This document shows, one piece after another, positions 9,140 to 17,740 of a stretch of DNA of 64,000 nt. This stretch comes from DASYCK01 sp036500205 (lineage in GTDB: Bacteria; Myxococcota_A; Polyangia; Fen-1088), in NCBI GenBank assembly GCA_036500205.1, contig DASYCK010000041.1, positions 62,001 to 126,000 on the forward strand. The letters run 5' to 3'. The notes under the pieces are model-generated. The model was not told where the DNA came from and did not search any database. It saw nothing but the letters and a program-made list of their open reading frames with translations. Each line of letters starts with the position of its first letter. Position 1 is the first letter of the stretch. The position numbers were made by a program, and so were the translations under genes.

Positions 9140-10596
9140 CGGCTGCCCCCGAAGCGGTCGTCGCTCCGCTGCCGCCCGCGTCCAGCCGCACCGCGCTTTT
9201 TCTCGAGCGCGGCCTCGCTTCGTGGAAGGGGCTGGTCGTCCTCTACCTCTTGTTCGCGGGCGCGTACCTGGGGGCCTCCGGGACCCGGCTGCGCCAGCAC
9301 TCGCAGTACAACCACTACGTCTACCTGGCCGACGGCTGGCTGCACGGCCGCCTGGCGCTGGCCGGACCGCCCCCCAACGAGAACGATTGGGCCAAGGTCG
9401 ACGTGCTGGTCCTGCGCGACAAGCGCACGGTGAAGGGGACCTACGGCGGGCGCGGCGGCCCCTCCGATCGCTTCTATCCGCTGCGCGGCAAGACCGAGAC
9501 GATCGTGCCCGCCGACATCGTGTCGCGCAGCGCGCTTCGCTATGTGTCGTTTCCCCCGTTCCCCGCGGTGGTGATGCTGCCCTTCGTCGCCATCTGGAAG
9601 CTGGCGTTCAACGACGTGCTGTTCACGGCGCTGTGGGCGGCCATCAACCCCGTGCTGCTGTTTCTCCTGCTACAGGATCTGGCGCGCCGCCGGCTGTCCC
9701 GGCGCTCCGTCACCGACAACCTGTGGTTGACGGTGATGTTCGGGGTTGGCTCGGTCTACTACTTCTGTTCGGTGGTGGGCGAGGTCTGGTACACGGCGCA
9801 CATCATCATGGTGTCGGCGTCGATCGGCTTCGTGTGGGCCGCGCTCGGCGCCGAGCGCCCCGTGCGCGCGGGGCTGTTCATGGGGTTCGCGGTGGCCTCG
9901 CGCCCCTCGGCCCTGTTCATGACTGTGTTCTTCCTGGGCGAGGCCCTGCGCGCCACCGGAGCCTGGACGACGACAGACGGCCGCCATCGACTGAAGTTGA
10001 ACGGCGTCTTTCGTCGCAAGGTCATCCGCTACTGGGCGCCGCTGGTGCTCATCCAGGCGGTGCTTTGGGTCCACAACTGGGCGCGCTTCGGCTCGCCGCT
10101 CGAGTTCGGGCATCGCTACCTCAACGTCCAGTGGCAGGACCGCATCGCCCACTTCGGCCTGTTCAACTACCACTTCCTCTCGCGCAATCTGGCGGCGGCG
10201 CTGGTGCTGCTGCCGCGCATCCTGGCGCACTATCCGTTCGTGAAGATCAGCCAGCACGGCATGAGCCTGTTCGTGACGTCGCCGACGCTGGCCTACACGG
10301 TGGCGCCCGCCGAGAAGAGCCGGCTGGCGCTCCCCTTGTGGCTGACCGTGCTGGCGACGGCGCTGCCGTCGCTGCTGTACCAGAACTCCGGCTACATCCA
10401 GGTCGGCTACCGTTTCAGCCTGGATTACATGGTGTTCCTGATCATGCTGCTGGCGGTGGGAAATCGGCCGCTGTCGCGCCTGTTCAAGGGGCTGGTGCTG
10501 CTGTCGATTCCCATCAACCTGTTCCTGGCGATCATCTTCGATCGCGACATGCAGTTCACGTACGACGACAGCTTCTTCCCTCACGGGTTCAACTGA
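9136..10596 (+). CDS. Polytopic membrane protein, probable GT-C type glycosyltransferase
   Basis: This 486-residue protein overlaps the upstream glycosyltransferase by four bases (ATGA). About ten hydrophobic segments are visible, for example LVVLYLLFAGAYLGAS, INPVLLFLLLQDLA and LSIPINLFLAIIF. The first loop (HSQYNHYVYLADGWLHGR) is long and hydrophilic, as in GT-C enzymes, but I do not see a clean acidic DD/DE pair, so catalytic activity is uncertain. It is the last gene of the operon and ends 33 bases from a convergent gene. Confidence 0.7.
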   Translation: MTAAPEAVVAPLPPASSRTALFLERGLASWKGLVVLYLLFAGAYLGASGTRLRQHSQYNHYVYLADGWLHGRLALAGPPPNENDWAKVDVLVLRDKRTVKGTYGGRGGPSDRFYPLRGKTETIVPADIVSRSALRYVSFPPFPAVVMLPFVAIWKLAFNDVLFTALWAAINPVLLFLLLQDLARRRLSRRSVTDNLWLTVMFGVGSVYYFCSVVGEVWYTAHIIMVSASIGFVWAALGAERPVRAGLFMGFAVASRPSALFMTVFFLGEALRATGAWTTTDGRHRLKLNGVFRRKVIRYWAPLVLIQAVLWVHNWARFGSPLEFGHRYLNVQWQDRIAHFGLFNYHFLSRNLAAALVLLPRILAHYPFVKISQHGMSLFVTSPTLAYTVAPAEKSRLALPLWLTVLATALPSLLYQNSGYIQVGYRFSLDYMVFLIMLLAVGNRPLSRLFKGLVLLSIPINLFLAIIFDRDMQFTYDDSFFPHGFN

Positions 10597-10629
10597 ACCG
10601 GCGCGCGGACGTTCGTCAGCGGCGAATCA

Positions 10630-11589
10630 TCAACGACGATGAAGGCCGCCACCGACGTGTGACGGCGCGAGCGAGCGCTCGGGCGGCGAAAAGGACGGGT
10701 GATACACGGGGGCGGGGGCGCTGTTCGGCCGCGGCGCCTGCGTGACCGGACGGATGCTCTGGCTGGCCGACCCCCGGTAGATGCCGGCCGCGGGCGCCGA
10801 ACGGTACGCCTGCGTCGGCTGCGTGCCCCGATACGCCGGCCCGCGGCGCACGCCATTCCCACGCCAGCTCTGGGCAGGGACCGACCGGATCGAGGGGGCC
10901 ACACGCCCGCCGCCGCCGCGATAGAAGCGTCCGCCGCCGTAGTAGCCGGCGTAGTACGACCGGTAATAGAACGAGTAGTACGGCCAGTAGGCCCAGAAGA
11001 ATGGGTCGAACGGCCCGTGCCAGTAGTTCCACGAGCCGACCACCGTGAAATAGGGTGACCAGGGCGCCCAGAGATGGGTGTGCGGCCCCATCATGAAGCA
11101 CCACCCTCCACCGTAACGGTCGAGGACGGGGTGGGCGCCGTAGTAGGCGTACGTCTGACCGGCGAAGCCGAAGTCGCGCGGATCGCCGGTGAAGTAGTAA
11201 CAGCCGTCGCGAAGCGCAAACAGGCGGTTGTCGATGGGCGGATAGGGACGAAAGTGCTGACCGGGCGTGCCGTCCCACGAGTATCCGGGGGACACGCGCG
11301 TATCGACGGGGTGAGGACCGACGTAGCAGTAGCCGCCACCGCTGGTGGCACGGAAGGCAGGCCCCTCGACGTTGGGGGGAATCAGTGGCACGCCCGCGTT
11401 CGCCTCGTCGCCATACGACGGCAGCGCCGCCCACGCATCATTTGCCGGTGCCGGTGCCTGCTGGCCCCGCGCGGGGCTTCCAGCGAACAGAGCGAGCCCG
11501 GCCGTGATGCCGACCACGGAGACCGGAAGGGCCTTCGCAGCGAGGGCGCCCCAGGAAATGGCGCGGGCGGACATCTTTGCTGTTCCCAT
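10630..11589 (-). CDS. Secreted aromatic- and Gly-rich protein with repeated Cys/His motif
   Basis: The frame opens at 11694, but the hydrophobic signal peptide (LPVSVVGITAGLALFAG, ending SPARGQQ) fits a start at 11589 or 11574; I use 11589, giving 319 residues. The mature part repeats GGG-aromatic-C-aromatic-x2-GPH twice (GGGYCYVGPHPVD and GGGWCFMMGPHTH), with a third related YYGAHPVLD. A Tyr/Trp-dense patch follows (FFWAYWPYYSFYYRSYY), then a Gly/Arg/Pro/Ser-rich basic tail. The patterning suggests a surface or matrix protein. It lies 153 bases downstream of the LanB gene on the same strand. No family recognised. Confidence 0.72.
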   Translation of the reverse strand: MGTAKMSARAISWGALAAKALPVSVVGITAGLALFAGSPARGQQAPAPANDAWAALPSYGDEANAGVPLIPPNVEGPAFRATSGGGYCYVGPHPVDTRVSPGYSWDGTPGQHFRPYPPIDNRLFALRDGCYYFTGDPRDFGFAGQTYAYYGAHPVLDRYGGGWCFMMGPHTHLWAPWSPYFTVVGSWNYWHGPFDPFFWAYWPYYSFYYRSYYAGYYGGGRFYRGGGGRVAPSIRSVPAQSWRGNGVRRGPAYRGTQPTQAYRSAPAAGIYRGSASQSIRPVTQAPRPNSAPAPVYHPSFSPPERSLAPSHVGGGLHRR

Positions 11590-11742
11590 ATTGGTCGCGC
11601 CCCACCGAACCAGAATGCGAAGTCGGTCGAACGTCCGATTCCCAGCAATCTTCGGGCCCGCATGCGGGCCCACGTTCGCGTCGTCGCCGGTCATCCCGTA
11701 CCAGGGGACCGTGCCGTGGATTCACGGACCGGGAACTTCACG

Positions 11743-14733
11743 TCACGGTCGGGGCCGGCGCCGCGTCCCCTCCCCGGGATGGTGCTCCAGGCTCTCGAGG
11801 GTCCGCTCCCAGAACGTGTAGACCCGGATCTCGGCCTCGCGATCGGCCCCCAGCAGGCGCACGGTGTCGACGTGAACGATCGCCGGGAGGCTCCGCTGGC
11901 GGGTCGCGGGGGTCAGCTCCGCGACGGCCTTCCGCGCCGTTTTCTCGAAGTCCCGCAGGAGGAGAGACACGGGGTCCGCGTGCGCGCCCCCTCCGAGCAG
12001 GTCTCGCAGGCTGCCTTTCGCGGTCCGAAACGCGCGCGCCACCGCGTCGGCGAAGTCGTCGTCGACGTCCTGGGCATGGGCCGTGCGCCGCTGCAGCGCG
12101 AAGGCCCGCCGTTGCGCGGCATCGAGGCCGAAGGCACGCGCCAGCGCGTCGTGCGCGGCGACACACAGCAGGAGCAGGGTGTCCTCGCCATCCGCGTCGC
12201 CGCCCACCCCCTCGTCGTCCGCCGCCAGCAGCGCCAGCACCAGCTCGCTCGAGGCCCGGAAGAGCGCGTGAATCGCGGGCAGGGCCGCCATCCCGCCGAA
12301 TCGCGCCGCTTCGGGGAAATAGGGTGTCTCCTCCACCGACACGATGTCGCCCGCCGCACACGCCTCCGCCAGGCCAATGTCGAGGACGCGTGCGAAGGCG
12401 GTGGCGTCGCCAGCGACCCGGAGGCGCAAGTGAGGTCGTCGTCCGGGACCGTCGACGTAGCGCTGGAAGAACCAGCCTTCGATGCTCCCTTCCTCGAGGG
12501 CCGCCGCCACGACGGGGTGAACCGCTTCGACCAGCACGGCGTTCTGGCGCTCCGCCGCGCCGAACAGCTTGAACGTCCTCCAAGCTCGTTCGGGAGCGCC
12601 GCGGCCGGGCGGGTGGACGCTGCCAGCCGCTCGGGTGGCGGCCGCGCTCGCCGCGGCGAACGCGCGCGCGTCGTCGTCCGGCGCGTCGACCAGTCCGATC
12701 ACCGCCTCGACCCGGCGCCCGGATTCATCGGGCGTGGCGTCGAGCGGCGGCCAGATCTCGAACAGGCGCGCGTGTCCGGCCAGCTGTTTCACCGCGCCGG
12801 CGGAGGCGAGATCGACCGGCATCAGCTCGTCCTCGTTTCCCACCTGCACGAAGCGTGGCACCCCGGCCGTCCGACGCCATTCGGCCAGACGTCGCCGTGA
12901 CGAGGACCGCGCCGCGGGAATTCGCCAGCTGGCTGGCGCCACCACGAAGCCGTCGATGGTCACGCGGGGAAGCCAGGCCAGCTCGGCGAGCGGTCCGAAC
13001 GCGAGCGCCCACGGCGCGTGCTGGCGGCGCAGGCTCCATCCCACCAGCGTGCGCCACAGGCCCGGAGGGGCAGTGGTGGAGCGCACACGGTGAAGCGGGG
13101 CGGGGGCGACCGCGCCACCGTCGCGCCGGCGCAGCGCCATCGGATCGAGCGCGGAGGGATCGGCGACCAGCTCGAGGTCGGCGAGGGGGATGGCGTCCTG
13201 CCCGTCATCCGGCCATCCCGTGAGCGCCAGCGCGGCGCCGCGAACGGGCGGGTGCGCGCACAGCTCCGCGAGCCGCGCGTTCGGCGCGAAGACGACGTCG
13301 AGGGGAACCTCTTCCGGACGCGCCCGGGCCTCGGCGTCCGCGAGCGCGGTGTAAAGGCCGCTCGACGCAGGACCGAGCGCGGCGGCGAACCGCCCCCAGC
13401 TCGCTCCAGCGGGCGCGTGCAGACCGAGCAGCCAGCCCGAGCCCTGGCGAAGCCCGGGCCGCGCGCGGCACGGGGTCAGGAACAGCTCGCAGGTGGGGGG
13501 CGCGCTTCCCGCCGTCACCAGGGGCTCGAGCTCGTCGGCGCGAAGGGACACTTCGCCATCGCGGTCACGTGCCGCCGCGACGATCCGGTCGAGGAGAAAC
13601 GCCACCAGCGGCCGTGCCGGAGCGGGGTCGATCTCCACCCGTTCGTCGTCGGGATCGAGCCCGTCACCGGCGGGTGAGGTTCCGTAGTCGCCGCGGGCGA
13701 GCGCCGCCAGATCGAACGCCCCGGCGCCGAAGATCTCGGTGGCGGCATCGAGCGTTTCCGCCACCGCGCGGGCGGGCGTGCGCTCGGCCGACGGCGGGGA
13801 CAGGGTCTCCTGCAGGCGGAACAGCAGCGGCGCGAGCGCGACCGCGCGGTTCACCACCGCCCGCGACAGCGTGACCAGCGACGGGGCAGGGAAGATCAGC
13901 GTGCCGTGAAGGGCGGGGCTCGCTGGCCCCTGGGCCGCGTCAGGCAGGGCGCCGAGCGCCGCCTGCGCGGCGTCGAGCGCGCCCCGGCGCAGCGCCGCTT
14001 GCGCCGTCGTGAAGGCGCGGGCGACGTCGGCGACCTCGGGAATCCGCGCCAGGCGCGCCGCCATCCATGAACCCGGCTCCGGTCCGACGAGCGGCGGGAT
14101 CACATCGACGTGCAGCAGGCCATCGTCGACCAAGGTGAGCAGCCAGTCGTCCGCCTCCGCCTCGTCGTCCGATGAGTCGATGAGGGCGGCCCGGACCGCC
14201 GGCCAGGCGGTCCAGCTCGCGCAAGCGTCCACCACGGCGACGAGGGCGTCATCGAGGTCGGCGCCATGCTCCTCGCAGAACTCACCATCCTTGCCCGGGG
14301 CGAGCCACGTCATCGTGTGCGCGCCGAGGTTCAGCGACGGGGCGTGGCGGAGCCGCGCCCGCGCCCGGACCTCGGGTCGTTCCAGCAGGGCCCGCCCCAG
14401 GTCGGCCAGCCGCTTCCACGAAGCGGCCAGCCGTCCCACAGGCGCGGCCGTGCGCAGGCGGGTCCGTCCGCTGATGTGCCCTTCTCCGACCCCGGCCCAG
14501 AACCCATGTGGCGTCGGGCGAAAGGCGGCTCGTCGCGCATAGCGTTCGAGGGCGCTCGCCGTCGCTGGCGCGGCGGCCGAACGCTTCAGCGCCGCCGCGA
14601 GCTCCGGGCTGGCGAGCGCGAGCGCCGCGCCCCCGAGCGGGCTCGCCGCGAGCCGCTCGCGCGGTCTCCGCAGCGCGCGCACGGGGAGCAGCGGCGCGCG
14701 AAAGAGAAATCGCGGCAGGGGCACGTAAGCCAT
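11743..14733 (-). CDS. Full-length class I lanthipeptide (lantibiotic) dehydratase, LanB type
   Basis: This is a 996-residue LanB-like protein. The N-terminal glutamylation domain begins with FLFRAPLLPV (R12 comparable to the conserved NisB R14) and has ARRAAFRPTPHGFWAGV at about 66-82, matching the R..R.TP.G..AGV signature. The C-terminal SpaB_C-type elimination domain (about 735-985) has WFFQRYVDG, HLRLRV and VHVDTVRLLG; H954 and R959 align with NisB H961 and R966. These enzymes use glutamyl-tRNA to dehydrate Ser/Thr in a leader-bearing peptide. Fusion of both domains excludes a split thiopeptide-type LanB, and an elimination domain argues against a PEARL ligase. No LanC, transporter, protease or precursor is visible nearby. 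The start lacks a Shine-Dalgarno sequence and has TATTAC 11 bases upstream. Family secure; product unknown. Confidence 0.88.
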   Translation of the reverse strand: MAYVPLPRFLFRAPLLPVRALRRPRERLAASPLGGAALALASPELAAALKRSAAAPATASALERYARRAAFRPTPHGFWAGVGEGHISGRTRLRTAAPVGRLAASWKRLADLGRALLERPEVRARARLRHAPSLNLGAHTMTWLAPGKDGEFCEEHGADLDDALVAVVDACASWTAWPAVRAALIDSSDDEAEADDWLLTLVDDGLLHVDVIPPLVGPEPGSWMAARLARIPEVADVARAFTTAQAALRRGALDAAQAALGALPDAAQGPASPALHGTLIFPAPSLVTLSRAVVNRAVALAPLLFRLQETLSPPSAERTPARAVAETLDAATEIFGAGAFDLAALARGDYGTSPAGDGLDPDDERVEIDPAPARPLVAFLLDRIVAAARDRDGEVSLRADELEPLVTAGSAPPTCELFLTPCRARPGLRQGSGWLLGLHAPAGASWGRFAAALGPASSGLYTALADAEARARPEEVPLDVVFAPNARLAELCAHPPVRGAALALTGWPDDGQDAIPLADLELVADPSALDPMALRRRDGGAVAPAPLHRVRSTTAPPGLWRTLVGWSLRRQHAPWALAFGPLAELAWLPRVTIDGFVVAPASWRIPAARSSSRRRLAEWRRTAGVPRFVQVGNEDELMPVDLASAGAVKQLAGHARLFEIWPPLDATPDESGRRVEAVIGLVDAPDDDARAFAAASAAATRAAGSVHPPGRGAPERAWRTFKLFGAAERQNAVLVEAVHPVVAAALEEGSIEGWFFQRYVDGPGRRPHLRLRVAGDATAFARVLDIGLAEACAAGDIVSVEETPYFPEAARFGGMAALPAIHALFRASSELVLALLAADDEGVGGDADGEDTLLLLCVAAHDALARAFGLDAAQRRAFALQRRTAHAQDVDDDFADAVARAFRTAKGSLRDLLGGGAHADPVSLLLRDFEKTARKAVAELTPATRQRSLPAIVHVDTVRLLGADREAEIRVYTFWERTLESLEHHPGEGTRRRPRP

Positions 14734-14744
14734 GGCCGGCGAGA

Positions 14745-14750
14745 GTAATA
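14745..14750 (-). promoter_or_regulatory. Putative -10 hexamer (TATTAC) for the LanB gene
   Basis: On the minus strand TATTAC ends 11 bases before the LanB ATG, in a 46-base spacer behind the upstream gene. No ribosome binding site lies between, so a leaderless LanB transcript from its own promoter is plausible. Confidence 0.3.
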
Positions 14751-14779
14751 CATCCCGCGGCGAGGCGATCAGAGACGCT

Positions 14780-15436
14780 TCACTGAAAGAGGCTGGCCGG
14801 CGCCGGTCGATCGGGAGGCGGGGTCATCCCCGGATCGCCGGCGGGCGTGGTCGGAACCTTGTCCGTCTCGGCGCCGTACGCGACGTCGAGCGAATCGCCC
14901 ACGCATTGCGACAGCTCCTGTCGCAGGCCGTTGATGCGGTCCGTCGCCATCTCCACGCCGCGGAACTCGTGGCGCAGGCGCAGGTCGTCCAGCTGAATGT
15001 CGTCCCGGGCGAGCGCGGTCAAGCGATCGACGGCGATCCGGCGGGTCAGCTTCATGCGCGCCAGCCGATCCTGGATGCACGACAGCTTCAGGGCATCGCG
15101 CGTGCGAATGGCCTCCGCCTTGGCGCGCTCCCCTTCGACCATCGCCATGGCCATCTGCTTGTCGTGGCGCTTGGCCAGTTCGAGCATCTCGCTGCGGCTC
15201 AGAGTCTGCGGCGCGTGCTCGCCCTGGTGTGGCTCGGCGGAGAGCTCGTCGATGTCCAGCTCGGGAAAAGAGGGCTCCGGCGCGGCGGCTCTGGGCTCCG
15301 TCGGCGCCGCTGGTTCGGCCTCCGCCTTCGGTGCGAGCTGGGCGAGCCGCTTCGTTTTAGCCATCGCGCCCGAGGCGGGAAGCAGCGCCGCGAACGCGCA
15401 CAAGAGGACCGGTCTGGATATCGCACGCCAACGCAT
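14780..15436 (-). CDS. Secreted coiled-coil hypothetical protein
   Basis: This encodes about 218 residues from the ATG at 15436; a GTG at 15439 immediately precedes it. A signal peptide (RPVLLCAFAALLPASGAMA) is followed by a Pro/Ala/Glu-rich linker and a charged helical region (about 80-190) with heptad-like repeats such as MLELAKRHDKQM and RINGLRQELSQCVGD. It contains two Cys (CIQD and CVGD) that could pair. It lies upstream of the LanB gene on the same strand with 46 bases between. It has no lanthipeptide leader or core features and is not a likely LanB substrate. Function unknown. Confidence 0.7.
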   Translation of the reverse strand: MRWRAISRPVLLCAFAALLPASGAMAKTKRLAQLAPKAEAEPAAPTEPRAAAPEPSFPELDIDELSAEPHQGEHAPQTLSRSEMLELAKRHDKQMAMAMVEGERAKAEAIRTRDALKLSCIQDRLARMKLTRRIAVDRLTALARDDIQLDDLRLRHEFRGVEMATDRINGLRQELSQCVGDSLDVAYGAETDKVPTTPAGDPGMTPPPDRPAPASLFQ

Positions 15437-15527
15437 CACTCATGGGCATCGGCACCTCCCGCGAGACGGTTGAAAAGAAAGTTCTGGTTTGGCGCGCGTC
15501 AGAAACGTGGCGCGCCCGGCAAGGCGA

Positions 15528-17672
15528 CTACTTGGGCATCACGCAGCTCTGCGCGCCGGCCGCCGGCAGGTAGCACTCGCGGGTGTAGTCGATGACCATG
15601 CGGTCGGTGTTGAACCGCCAGCCGAGGGTGCGGATGGTGCGCTTCATGCGCGCCACCCATCCGCGTGGCACGTCCATCTCGTCGCGGTCGTAGAAGATCG
15701 GAATGATCTCGTTCTGCAGCACGTCGTACAGACTTTGCGAATCCCGCCGATCTTGTTCTTCGACATCGACGTGGGTGATGCCGTCGCCGATGGCGAAGCC
15801 GTTCAGGCCGTCGTAGGCCTCTGCCCACCACCCGTCGAGCACCGAGCAGTTGAGCGCGCCGTTCAGCAGCGCCTTCTGTCCGCTGGTGCCGCTCGCCTCC
15901 TGCGGGCGGCGTGGGTTGTTCAACCAGACGTCGACACCTTGCACCAGGTGGCGCCCCACGTTGATGTCGTAGTTCTCGATGAAGACCACGCGGTCGCGTA
16001 GCTCGGGCGTGAGGCCTGCCTCGTGTACGTGGCGCAGGACCTCCTGCCCCGGCCGGTCGGCCGGGTGGGCCTTTCCCGCGAAGATCAGCTGCACGGGGCG
16101 CTTTGGATCGGTCAGCAGGCGCTTGATCAGGTCGAAGTCACGGAAGATCAGGTCGGCGCGCTTGTACGTGGCGAAGCGGCGCGCGAAGCCGATCGTCAGC
16201 GCGTCGGGATCGAGCACCATCTGCGCCGCCTTGATCGACTCCTCGGGATAGGCGTTGCTCACCCGCTGCTCCCCGATCTTGCGGCGCACGAAATGAACGA
16301 GATCCGCCTTCAGGACGCGGTGGGTTTCCCACAGCTCCGCGTCGTGCACGTTCTCGATGCGCGCCCACGACTCGGGATCGGACAGGTGGTTCCGCCAGTC
16401 GGGGCCGATGTTCTTGGCGAACAGGCGTTGCATGGCGGGCGCCAGCCACGTGCTCACGTGCACGCCGTTCGTGATGTGCCCCACGGGGACATCGTCCTCG
16501 CGCTGTCCGGGCCACAGCACCTGCCACGATTTCCGCGTGACCCGGCCGTGCAGGGCCGACACGCCGTTCGCGTGCCGGGACATCTTGAAGGCCAGCACCG
16601 TCATGTTCAGCGCCTCTCGGCTGTCCTCGGGACGGATGCGCCCGAGACCCAGGAAATCCTGGTGCGAGAGGCCCAGCGAGCGTCGCAGCGGCTCCAGATG
16701 GCTGTCGGCCAGCTCGGGGGGGAAGCGATCGTGCCCGGCGTCGACGGGGGTGTGGGTGGTGAAGACGGTGTTCTGGGCGACGTCCTGGGAGGCCGACGCG
16801 AAGTCGGCGCCCGTGATCTCCATGCGCAGCCGGGTGTACTCGAGGGTGGCGAAGGCGCTGTGCCCCTCGTTCAGATGGAGCCCGCCCCAGTTGATCCCGG
16901 CGGCGCGCAGCGCGCGGATGCCCCCCACGCCGAGCAGCAGCTCCTGACGGATACGGACGCGCTGGTCGCCGAAGTAGAGACGGGCGGCCAGGGCCTTGTT
17001 CTCGTCGGTGTTCCCCTCGACGTCGGTGTCGAGCAGCAAGAGGCGCGTCCGCCCCACCCAGATCTGCCACACCTTCGCGTAAAGCGTCTCGTTCATCGAC
17101 AGCGGCACCTCGATGACGATGGGGCGGCCCGCCGGGGTCAGCGCCGGGGAGGTGGGCAGACTCTCCGGGTTCGACCGGGCGTACTCGGCGTGCTGCCGCC
17201 CTTCCTTGTCGATGCGCTGGCGAAAGTACGACTCGCGATAGAACAGGCCCACGCCCACGAGCGGCAACCCCAGGTCGGAGGCGCTCTTCAGGTGGTCGCC
17301 CGCCAGCACGCCCAGACCGCCACTGTAGATGGGCAGCGACTCATGGATGCCGAACTCGGCCGAGAAGTAGGCGACGGGGCGGACCCGCAGCGGGGCGGCG
17401 TGGGTGGAGGCCCAGGTGCGGGGCTCGTCCATGTAGTCGGTCAGCTCGCGGTGAGCGGCGTCGACCCGGGCCCGCAGGGTGGCGTTCCGCGACAGCGCGC
17501 CGGCCCGCTCGGGGGACAGGCCGTCCAGCATCATGATCGGGTTGTGGTTCGCCGCGCGAAACCCTTCGGCGTCGATGTCCCGAAACAGCTTGATGATGTG
17601 GGGGTTCCAGGACCACCACAGGTTGCGTGACAGGGCGGTGAGATGTTCCTTGAACTTTTCGGCCGCGTTCAT
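15528..17672 (-). CDS. glgP: Alpha-glucan phosphorylase, GT35
   Basis: This is a 714-residue alpha-glucan phosphorylase of the shorter form. It releases glucose-1-phosphate from glycogen or maltodextrin using pyridoxal phosphate. The cofactor-lysine region is EASGTSGQKALLNGALN, with LDGWWAEAYDG after it; other family signatures are FSAEFGIHESLPIYSGGLG near residue 105 and TTHTPVDAGHD. It diverges from glgC across 68 bases, placing breakdown and synthesis of storage glucan under shared control. TATAGT (17681-17686, minus strand) lies eight bases before the ATG and there is no Shine-Dalgarno sequence. Confidence 0.93.
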   Translation of the reverse strand: MNAAEKFKEHLTALSRNLWWSWNPHIIKLFRDIDAEGFRAANHNPIMMLDGLSPERAGALSRNATLRARVDAAHRELTDYMDEPRTWASTHAAPLRVRPVAYFSAEFGIHESLPIYSGGLGVLAGDHLKSASDLGLPLVGVGLFYRESYFRQRIDKEGRQHAEYARSNPESLPTSPALTPAGRPIVIEVPLSMNETLYAKVWQIWVGRTRLLLLDTDVEGNTDENKALAARLYFGDQRVRIRQELLLGVGGIRALRAAGINWGGLHLNEGHSAFATLEYTRLRMEITGADFASASQDVAQNTVFTTHTPVDAGHDRFPPELADSHLEPLRRSLGLSHQDFLGLGRIRPEDSREALNMTVLAFKMSRHANGVSALHGRVTRKSWQVLWPGQREDDVPVGHITNGVHVSTWLAPAMQRLFAKNIGPDWRNHLSDPESWARIENVHDAELWETHRVLKADLVHFVRRKIGEQRVSNAYPEESIKAAQMVLDPDALTIGFARRFATYKRADLIFRDFDLIKRLLTDPKRPVQLIFAGKAHPADRPGQEVLRHVHEAGLTPELRDRVVFIENYDINVGRHLVQGVDVWLNNPRRPQEASGTSGQKALLNGALNCSVLDGWWAEAYDGLNGFAIGDGITHVDVEEQDRRDSQSLYDVLQNEIIPIFYDRDEMDVPRGWVARMKRTIRTLGWRFNTDRMVIDYTRECYLPAAGAQSCVMPK

Positions 17673-17680
17673 GGCGGCAA

Positions 17681-17722
17681 ACTATATCCCGAAATCCCTT
17701 TTCCCTCTCATGTCGGTATACT
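17681..17722. promoter_or_regulatory. Divergent glgP/glgC promoter region
   Basis: The spacer between the two starts is only 68 bases. It contains TATAGT on the minus strand (17681-17686, eight bases before the glgP ATG) and TATACT on the plus strand (17717-17722, 18 bases before the glgC ATG). These are good -10 candidates; -35 boxes are not clear. The two promoters must overlap upstream. Confidence 0.45.
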
Positions 17723-17740
17723 CTCGCGGCGAAAGCAAAA

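Noticed and set aside
14734..15527. Search for a lanthipeptide precursor around the LanB gene
   Set aside because: No short frame with a leader and Ser/Thr/Cys-rich tail was found by eye; the only adjacent gene encodes a secreted coiled-coil protein.
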